Below are positions 1 to 7,000 of a stretch of DNA of 22,912 nucleotides, piece by piece. This DNA comes from Litorivivens sp041625495 (lineage in GTDB: Bacteria > Pseudomonadota > Gammaproteobacteria > Pseudomonadales > Spongiibacteraceae): the NCBI RefSeq assembly GCF_041625495.1, contig NZ_JBFJTH010000049.1, positions 1-22,912 of the forward strand, written 5' to 3'. The notes beneath the pieces are model-generated. The model was not told the origin of the DNA. It was given only the letters and a program-made list of their open reading frames with translations, and ran no database searches. How positions within the stretch are numbered: the stretch's first letter is position 1; each line of letters begins with the position of its first letter. The position numbers and the translations under genes are program-made.

Positions 1-378
1 ATTCCTGCCGGCTTTATGGAAAATGGTGAAACCCTGCGTGAAGCCGTGTCACGCGAACTGCGCGAAGAAACCTGTGTGCACATTCCGCCAGAAAACTTCA
101 GCCCTTACATGATCGGCTCCATCAGTTTTATCAGCGAGGTTTACATCGGGCTACACGCCAGCGTGGACACTACGGCTTGTGCCTGCGGCGAAGAGGCCCT
201 CGACGTCGGCTTTTTCAGAGAAGACGAAATCGACTGGGCCGAGGTTGCCTACCCCAGCGCCAACGACGCCGTTAAAACCGCCTACCGCGAAGCCAGGGAA
301 AATCGCTTTGGCATCTACCACGGCGATTTTACCGACATGATTGACCGCCTCGACCTGGTTCTCCCACCGCCAACGTAA
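1..378 (+). CDS. Nudix hydrolase, 3' part (start lies before the window)
   Basis: The reading frame is open from the first base and stops with TAA at 376-378, leaving 125 visible residues. The first residues, IPAGFMENGE, followed by REL-REE, form a Nudix box (G-x5-E-x7-RE-x2-EE-x-G-x), the Mg-binding catalytic loop that cleaves nucleoside diphosphates linked to another group. The usual Gly near the end of the box is Cys here. The IPAGFMENGE wording is typical of the COG1051-type Nudix proteins that often carry an N-terminal zinc ribbon; that part would be upstream and is not seen. The substrate (ADP-ribose, NADH or another nucleotide) cannot be told from this fragment. An ATG at 16 lies inside the Nudix box, so it is not the real start. 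argA follows after 77 nt on the same strand. Confidence 0.85.
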   Translation: MPAGFMENGETLREAVSRELREETCVHIPPENFSPYMIGSISFISEVYIGLHASVDTTACACGEEALDVGFFREDEIDWAEVAYPSANDAVKTAYREARENRFGIYHGDFTDMIDRLDLVLPPPT

Positions 379-403
379 ACCTGTAACGGCACTGAAAAAG
401 CGC

Positions 404-432
404 TTGTATCCCCTTGTTACTGTGCCCAAAAT
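404..432 (+). promoter_or_regulatory. possible sigma-70 promoter upstream of argA
   Basis: TTGTAT at 404-409 and CAAAAT at 427-432 are separated by 17 nt and lie 24 nt before the argA ATG. Matches to the consensus hexamers are 3/6 and 4/6, so this is weak. It is the best candidate in the 77-nt gap between the Nudix gene and argA. No ArgR box was recognised. Confidence 0.2.
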
Positions 433-455
433 AGCCCCAAGACACAGGGGAAACC

Positions 456-1751
456 ATGGCCGACGACACCTCCTATATCAAGTGGTTCCGCAATTCCGCA
501 CCCTACATCAATGCGCATCGCGGCAAAACGTTCGTGCTGATGATCAGCGGCGAGGCGATCGAACACCCGAACTTTGACAATATCATCCACGATATCGCCC
601 TGCTCAACAGCCTGGGGGTAAACCTGGTGCTGGTACACGGTGCCCGTCCGCAGATTGAATCGCGGGTGCAGCAGCAAGGTATCGACAGCCGCTTTCATCA
701 GGACCTGCGCATCACCGATGCCGGTACGCTGGCGTGTGTATGCGATGCGGCCGGCTCCGTGCGGGCGCATATTGAAGCCCTGCTGTCGATGGGCGTTGCC
801 AATTCGCCCATGCACGGCGCCGCGATACGGGTGGTATCGGGCAACTATGTGACCGCCAAACCTTTTGGGGTGATAGACGGGGTCGATCTGGAGCACACCG
901 GTCAGGTGCGCCGGGTAGACGCAGACGCCATCCACCGTCAGCTGGCCCAGGACAACGTGGTGCTTATTTCACCGTTGGGGTACTCCCCCACCGGAGAAAT
1001 TTTCAATATTGCCCTGGAAGATATCGTGGTTGAGACCGCCGCAGCGATTAAGGCCGACAAACTGATTGTCTTTGATGAACTGCCCGGCGTGATCTGCGAG
1101 GGAGACCTGATCCGAGAATGCGAGCTCAGCGAGGCCCGCGATCTGCTGCCCACGGCAGAAAACGACTACGCCTTACTGACGGTGATCCGCGCGGCAGAAC
1201 GCGGCATTCCACGCTGCCACCTGATTGGCTTCGCCGAAGATGGCGCGCTGCTGGAAGAATTGTACACCCGCGATGGGGCCGGCACGCTGGTCTCCAATGA
1301 CCACTACGAAGAACTGGCCACCGCCACGATCGATGACGTGGGCGGCATCCTGGAAATCATTGCACCGTTGGAACACAGTGGCGTACTGGTCAAGCGTTCT
1401 CGCGAAGTGCTGGAAACCGAGATCCACTGCTTTCGGGTCATCCGTCGCGACGGCGTAGTGATCGCCTGCGCCGCGCTATACCCCTACCCCGAACAAGCCA
1501 CGGGCGAGGTTGCCTGCGTGGCCACGCACCCAGACTACCGTCGCAGTGATCGCGGCGAACGCCTGCTGCGCTCGCTGGAAAAATACGCGCGCCAGCAGCG
1601 CTTGCAGTCGGTGTTTGTGCTTACCACGCAAACGGCACACTGGTTTCAGGAGCAGGGTTTCGCGCCCAGCAGTATTGAAGCGCTGCCGCCCGGCAAGCAG
1701 CAGCTCTACAATTTTCAACGCAACTCCAAGGTGTTTGTAAAACAGCTCTGA
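456..1751 (+). CDS. argA: N-acetylglutamate synthase (amino-acid N-acetyltransferase)
   Basis: This enzyme transfers acetyl from acetyl-CoA to L-glutamate, the first step of arginine biosynthesis in the cytoplasm. The protein has 431 residues, the usual length for the classical gammaproteobacterial ArgA. The N-terminal amino-acid-kinase-like domain (about 20-285) carries VHGARPQI at 60-67; in this family it binds arginine as feedback inhibitor. The C-terminal GNAT acetyltransferase domain (about 290-431) contains VATHPDYRRSDRGERLL around 354-370, the acetyl-CoA pyrophosphate-binding loop. The ATG at 456 is preceded by AGGGG with good spacing. The stop overlaps the rsmE start by one base (TGATG), so the two are probably co-transcribed. 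Regulation by arginine feedback is inferred from family knowledge. Confidence 0.95.
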   Translation: MADDTSYIKWFRNSAPYINAHRGKTFVLMISGEAIEHPNFDNIIHDIALLNSLGVNLVLVHGARPQIESRVQQQGIDSRFHQDLRITDAGTLACVCDAAGSVRAHIEALLSMGVANSPMHGAAIRVVSGNYVTAKPFGVIDGVDLEHTGQVRRVDADAIHRQLAQDNVVLISPLGYSPTGEIFNIALEDIVVETAAAIKADKLIVFDELPGVICEGDLIRECELSEARDLLPTAENDYALLTVIRAAERGIPRCHLIGFAEDGALLEELYTRDGAGTLVSNDHYEELATATIDDVGGILEIIAPLEHSGVLVKRSREVLETEIHCFRVIRRDGVVIACAALYPYPEQATGEVACVATHPDYRRSDRGERLLRSLEKYARQQRLQSVFVLTTQTAHWFQEQGFAPSSIEALPPGKQQLYNFQRNSKVFVKQL

Positions 1752-2479
1752 TGCGCATCCCAAGAATTTACACTGATCAGGCGCTCAACCCAGGCACAGA
1801 AATCACTTTGGAGGAAAGCTCCTCCCGCCATCTGTGCGCCGTGTTACGCCTGCAGGCGGGTGACGCCCTCACCCTGTTTAATGGCGATGGCTGCAGCTAT
1901 CAGGCGTCCATTCGGCAGCCCGACAAAAAGAAAGCGTCGGTTGCAATTGGCGAGTGCAGCACACAGGACCCTCGCTCCCCACTGAGCATTCACCTCGGTA
2001 TCGCCCTGTCCAAAGGCGATCGCTTTGAATGGGTTCTGCAGAAAGCCACCGAGCTAGGCGCAGCCCGAATAACCCCGTTGTATACCCAGCGCGTCGATTT
2101 AAAACTCAATCGCGAACGAACCGAAAAAAAACAGCGCCACTGGCAGCAGATCATCGCCAGCGCCTGCGAGCAATGCGGCCGCAATAGCCTGCCGTACCTA
2201 GATTCACCCGCCCAGCTGCCAGACTGGCTCAACAATGTGCAAGCTGACCAGAAATGGGTGCTTTCGCCCGCCCATCACGACGATTTCAACACAGCGTCGA
2301 CACCCGCGTCGGCGGCGCTGCTGATTGGCCCCGAGGGTGGGCTAGACGATAGCGAAGTGGAGCTGGCGCTGCGCTCGGGCTTTAAAGCCCTACAGCTTGG
2401 GCCACGGGTACTGCGCACGGAGACTGCGCCGATTGCTGCAATCAGTATCTTGCAGTATCGGTGGGGAGATCTGGGGTAA
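1751..2479 (+). CDS. rsmE: 16S rRNA (uracil-1498-N3)-methyltransferase
   Basis: RsmE methylates N3 of U1498 in 16S rRNA, near the decoding centre, using S-adenosylmethionine. The 242-residue protein has the normal family length: an N-terminal PUA-like part (about 1-70) and a C-terminal SPOUT domain with a deep trefoil knot. The knot motifs are clear: IGPEGG at 192-197 and LGPRVLRTETA at 216-226, the SAM-binding loops. Its ATG shares one base with the argA stop, so translation is probably coupled. It is convergent with chpC downstream. As I recall, rsmE also sits near the end of the chp cluster in P. aeruginosa, so this junction looks ancestral rather than accidental. Confidence 0.95.
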   Translation: MRIPRIYTDQALNPGTEITLEESSSRHLCAVLRLQAGDALTLFNGDGCSYQASIRQPDKKKASVAIGECSTQDPRSPLSIHLGIALSKGDRFEWVLQKATELGAARITPLYTQRVDLKLNRERTEKKQRHWQQIIASACEQCGRNSLPYLDSPAQLPDWLNNVQADQKWVLSPAHHDDFNTASTPASAALLIGPEGGLDDSEVELALRSGFKALQLGPRVLRTETAPIAAISILQYRWGDLG

Positions 2480-2500
2480 CTGTTGGTTTGCTAAAGCTAA

Positions 2501-2520
2501 CGGGCAATGTAAGTTGCCCG
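2501..2520. terminator. hairpin between convergent rsmE and chpC
   Basis: CGGGCAA at 2501-2507 and TTGCCCG at 2514-2520 form a perfect 7-bp stem with a 6-nt loop, in the 133-nt gap between two convergent genes. On the plus strand no T-run follows. On the minus strand the stem is followed by TTAGCTTTAG, moderately T-rich, so termination of the chpC transcript is somewhat more plausible. It lies about 93 nt after the chpC stop. The rest of the gap (2521-2612) shows nothing I can name. Confidence 0.4.
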
Positions 2521-2612
2521 CTGGAAAGCATGGCGGCTCATCGAGCTGCAGTCGAACCCCGCTGCACTGCTAATCACTGAATGGCTGACTGGTTGATGCC
2601 TGCAAACGGCCC

Positions 2613-3095
2613 CTATTGATTCATCAAAACTCGGCAAATTTGAGCCTCTATCACCACCAGATCGGGGATAACCGCCGCCTCTCCCGCCAACAGCACCTGA
2701 GATGATTCAACATGTCCGGGCACAGCGGTGTCGTCCCGGGCAACATCCTCTTCCAGTATCCGCGCTTGGCGCGGCATGCCGCTGCAGCGAATACCGTAGA
2801 ACGGAAGTTCTTCTCGACCACCGATACCGTTAAGGATGGCGACATGCCCCTTGTCCTCAACCAGATCATCCGCATCACCGTTTAGGCGTTCAAAGGAGAT
2901 CAATGGCACCTTCTGCCCGCGCCAGTCAATCAATCCCAACATCCAGGGCGGTGCCGACGCCAGCGGCTGTACGGTAGAGATGACAACAAATTCGGCTACA
3001 TTAACGTTGGGCACAAGCAACTGTTTTTGTTGCGAAGGCAGCATCAGTACGGGTACCGAATCCGTGAACTGAATTTTTCTTAGCGTCTGTTCCAT
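2613..3095 (-). CDS. chpC: CheW-like adaptor ChpC of the T4P chemosensory system
   Basis: A 160-residue protein with one CheW fold. Visible hallmarks are the central stretch around PPWMLGLIDWRGQKVPLISF (about 50-69), equivalent to the CheW core V-x-G-x-x-x-x-RG-x-x-x-P-x-x-x-x, and the alternating beta-strand pattern. CheW proteins bridge a chemoreceptor to a CheA kinase at the membrane. This is the second adaptor of the cluster (PilI is the first) and its place immediately after chpB matches ChpC of P. aeruginosa. Its ATG follows the chpB stop by 11 nt and has AAGAGG about 8 nt upstream, overlapping the chpB stop. It appears to be the last gene of the run; no chpD or chpE follows. The exact partner (PilJ or another receptor) is not evident. 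Confidence 0.82.
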   Translation of the reverse strand: MEQTLRKIQFTDSVPVLMLPSQQKQLLVPNVNVAEFVVISTVQPLASAPPWMLGLIDWRGQKVPLISFERLNGDADDLVEDKGHVAILNGIGGREELPFYGIRCSGMPRQARILEEDVARDDTAVPGHVESSQVLLAGEAAVIPDLVVIEAQICRVLMNQ

Positions 3096-3106
3096 GATTT
3101 AGCCTC

Positions 3107-4024
3107 TTATGACTTGGCTGCATTTCTGAGCCGGGACGCCAGCGTGGCCGCAAGCTCTCGCGGTGTACCACTAACGCCCACGACACCCGTGCGGTTTGCC
3201 GCCTCGGGCATGGTGGCAATGAGACAGCTCTCAGGCGACTGGCTCCACACTTGGCCACCCACACGGTTGACCAGTACCGCCGCACGCTCACCGTCGTTGC
3301 AGGTGCCACTGAATACAATCAGTCCCAGCCGCTCGCGATACAGGCGCGCCAGATCGGCGGCGACTTCGTCAATTCCCGGTCTGAACTTTCCCAGCCAAGG
3401 TTTACTCGCCGGGATGACGCGCTGAAAAGGCAGAAACCGGGGGCGCTTTTCCGGCGCGACAATCAGTATCCTACCGACACCCAGACGCGTTTCGCCATCA
3501 AATTTGAAAGCCTCGAAAGGCGTCTGTCGATTCAGGTGTGTCACCAGCGCCTGATCAAAGGCCTCCTCTATATGCTGCACGTAGACAAAGGCCACTGGCA
3601 AATCGCCAGGCAAAGCCGCCAGAAACTCAGTCACCGCCTCCGGCCCGCCCAGTGAGGCGGCCAGCAGCCAGATCTGTTGCGGTGGCAGGATGACCGGCGG
3701 GCTGAGTGTAGGCAGCAGCGTGGCATTGAGCTTGGTCATCAACTGATTCAGCCAGCGCGTGTGTGCGTCGCGATCTTCCGGCCATTCGTTAAGCACCAGC
3801 GTCGGCGCTGACGATACGCTGCCGATATAATCCAGCGCACGTTCCACCTGTCGCTCCGGCAACAAAATCAGCCAGGCTTGCGGCGCTTCTTCCAGCGATG
3901 GATAGAGGATTTCCAGGTGCGGCGCATCACAGCTCAGCAACACGTAGTGGGCGGCTTTCACCAGCTGATTTTCCAGCCACTGTCGCCGCCGGACATCATC
4001 AACCACCAAGGCAAGTTGGGACAT
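3107..4024 (-). CDS. chpB: CheB-type protein-glutamate methylesterase ChpB
   Basis: Removes methyl groups from glutamates of the chemoreceptor (PilJ), opposing PilK. The protein has 305 residues. The C-terminal methylesterase domain (about 115-300) keeps the full catalytic triad: Ser124 in LAASLGGPEAV, His151 in VQHIEEAF and Asp244 in GTCNDGE. The N-terminal 1-100 begins like a receiver (LALVVDD) but has no Asp at the expected acceptor position, where the sequence reads WLILLPE, and the Thr and Lys switch residues are not evident. It is therefore a pseudo-receiver, and activation by ChpA phosphotransfer is doubtful. The gene sits 25 nt after the chpA stop, with AGG about 8 nt before its ATG. 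Identification is firm for the family and good for the ChpB name because of context. Confidence 0.88.
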   Translation of the reverse strand: MSQLALVVDDVRRRQWLENQLVKAAHYVLLSCDAPHLEILYPSLEEAPQAWLILLPERQVERALDYIGSVSSAPTLVLNEWPEDRDAHTRWLNQLMTKLNATLLPTLSPPVILPPQQIWLLAASLGGPEAVTEFLAALPGDLPVAFVYVQHIEEAFDQALVTHLNRQTPFEAFKFDGETRLGVGRILIVAPEKRPRFLPFQRVIPASKPWLGKFRPGIDEVAADLARLYRERLGLIVFSGTCNDGERAAVLVNRVGGQVWSQSPESCLIATMPEAANRTGVVGVSGTPRELAATLASRLRNAAKS

Positions 4025-4049
4025 GTTCTAACCTGCCATTAACAAGAGA

Positions 4050-7000
4050 TCAGGACTCTACCGCCTCATCGGACACTTCCGATATCGCCTGAAGCAGTGT
4101 GATTTCCTGGTATGGCTTACCCAGATACTTATTGACGCCCAGGTTATATGCCCGCTCACGGTGTTTGTCACCAGTACGTGAGGTAATCATGATGATCGGG
4201 ATATCCTGCAACCGGCTGGTATGGCGCACCCGGCTGGCAACTTCAAATCCGTCCATTCGCGGCATTTCGATATCCAGCAGCATGACGTCCGGCAGCTGCT
4301 CACAGGTCTGCAGCTGAGTTACCGCATCAACACCGTCTTTCGCCAGCATGACGTCAAAACCTTGCCGCTCCAACAGCCGCGAAGTCACTTTGCGAACCGT
4401 AACCGAGTCATCAACCACCATTACCAGACGATTGCGCTGCTCTATACGCTGCGCACTTTGCTCCAACGCAAGGTCGCGGCCTCGCTGGAGCTCTGAACGC
4501 ACCAGTGCCGGTATATCAACAATAACAACCACACTGCCGTCGCCAAGTACCGTCGCGCCGGACAGGCCGTGCACATGACTGAACTGCGGCCCCAGTGCTT
4601 TTACAACAATCTCGCGTGAACCCAGAATGCTGTCTATCTGCACGGCTGTCGGCCGGTCGGTACCACGCGCCAGCAACACCGGTCGCGGTTCGGTCTGACC
4701 TTCCAGGTGGGGAGACAGGCTGGTGCGCAACAGAGTACCCAGGTAATTCAGCGAGTAACTCTGATTGGCGTATTCAAACGGCGGCGCATCCGGCTGATAG
4801 TAAACTTCCAGTTCATAGGGGCTCACCCGCACCACACCTTCAACGGTGTTGATAGGAATCGCAAAAATGTCGCCCCCTATACTAACCATCAGTGCGCGGT
4901 TAACCGATACCGTAAAGGGCAACCGTATTGTGAAACGCGTTCCCTTACCGCGTGTTGAATCGACCGCAATACTACCGCCGAGTTGCTTTATCTCGCTGTA
5001 GACCACGTCCATGCCGACGCCGCGACCGGAGATCTGGGTAACTTCGCTGGCGGTGGAGAAACCCGCTTCAAACAAGAAATCGGCCAGACGCTCCTGAGAA
5101 ACCTGCTCACCCTCCTCCAGCAGCCCCATGGCTATCGCTTTTTTGCGGACGGCGTCGAAATCGATGCCGGCGCCGTCATCGCTGAGCACTATCAGCACAT
5201 CGCCGCCTTCACGGCCAAAACGCATACTGATATTGCCGACCGGAGCTTTATCCGCAGCACGGCGCGCTTCCGCCGATTCAATACCATGGTCTACCGCATT
5301 ACGCAGCATATGCTCCAGCGGCGGAATAATCCGCTCCAGCACCGTTCGGTCCAATTCGCCTTCCGCGTTATAGACCTTGAACTCCACTCGCTTGCCAAGC
5401 TCCAGACTGATCTGCCTGACAATACGGCGAAGGCGCGGCACCATGCGGGTAAAGTGAACCATGCGCGAGCGCATGAGGCCTTCTTGCAGTTCAGTATTGA
5501 TTCGCCCCTGTTGAATCAACAGGGTTTCCATATCCCGGGTGCGCTCGCCCAACGTCTGACGTATATCGATCAGATCCGAGGACGATTCCATCAGCGAGCG
5601 CGATAGCTGCTGCAACTGGGAATAGCGGTCAAACTCCAGGGGGTCGAACCCTTCCTGTTCAGACCCCACCTGCTCCTGACGGAACAGAATCTGGGCCTCG
5701 GTTTCAATGTCGAGTCGCCGCACCTGTTCCTGCAGGCGCTCAACGGTCATCGACATCTCATCCAGCGATGCGGTCAGCTCCGAGACCTGTTCTTCTGCTC
5801 GGCCGCGCGATATCGACGTTTCACCAGCAAGGTTAACCAGGTTTTCCATCAGCTGGGCGGAGACCTTGATCATCTCCTGCGGCATCTGCGAATCGGCACT
5901 CGCAGGTCGCTCTACAGCGTCACCTGACGTCGGAACAAGGGCGCCGGGCTGCGGTGCATCGCTGAGCTCGCTTTTTGCGGCCACAGCGGGCAGCAGAGGC
6001 TCACTCACCCATTTGCGGTTGCCGCTGCGAACGGCGGTCAAACCTTCGTTGATGCGATCCTGATAGGCCAGCATTTGCGACAGAAAATCATCGTCCCGAC
6101 GATCGGTCTGTTCAATGTAGGCTTCAAATTCGTGACACAGGTCGCCAAGCCCGGACAGCCCAGCCAGTCGGGCACCTCCCTTAAAGGTATGGAGGTGACG
6201 CTGCAACAGTTCCAGGTGTTCTGCATTACTGCGATCACCGGTCCAGTATTGGAGGGCATCGTCGATTGCTTCCACCAGATCGTCGGCTTCCTCCAGGAAG
6301 ATTTCGACCACCTCGCTGTCGGCATCGCTTTGCTGCTCTACCAGCGCCGGTGTCTCCTCTGGCGGCTCTGCCAGCACAATCGGTTCACTCAGCAGCGGGG
6401 GTTCAATGACCGCTGCAGGTGTCTCAGCGGAGAAAGTCTCGCCGCGTTTAATCGCCTCAACACCAGTGACCAGCGCATCCTGGAATACGTGCAGACGCGG
6501 CAGAAACTGGTCACTGTTGGATTCACCACTGGCTATCGCTGACTCGACAAAGCTTTCAAACTCATGGGTATAGGCGCCCAGCTTTGTCAGCCCAGCCATG
6601 CGCGCACCACCTTTGATGGTGTGCAGGTGACGCAATAGGTTGTTGAGATCACTCTGGCTGCCATCGCTGTCGGACCAGGCATTGATGGCTTCGTCGACAC
6701 CTTCCAGCAGCTCGTCGGCTTCCTCGAGGAAAATTGCAGTCACTTCCGGGTCGGCTTCTTCGTCCTCAACGGCCGACGCTTCCAACGTGATGTTTTCTGG
6801 CTCTGGCTCTGAGAACGTCTCGATCGCAATCTCAGGCGTGGGCTCCGGTGGCACCGTAATGTCTATCTCTTCGACATCCGCTGTTTCATCCGCATCCCAT
6901 CCCTGCGCGACATCGTTGAGCGCGGTGCGGTAATCAAACTCTCGTAACTGCGCCACCAGGGCATCATTGATGTCGGGCTTCTGTTCCGCGGCCAATTGGT

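Noticed and set aside
2540..2575. GGTTCGA on the minus strand, resembling a tRNA T-loop, with flanking TGCAG/CTGCA
   Set aside because: The bases around it do not pair as a T-stem, and no anticodon arm, D-arm or acceptor stem could be built.
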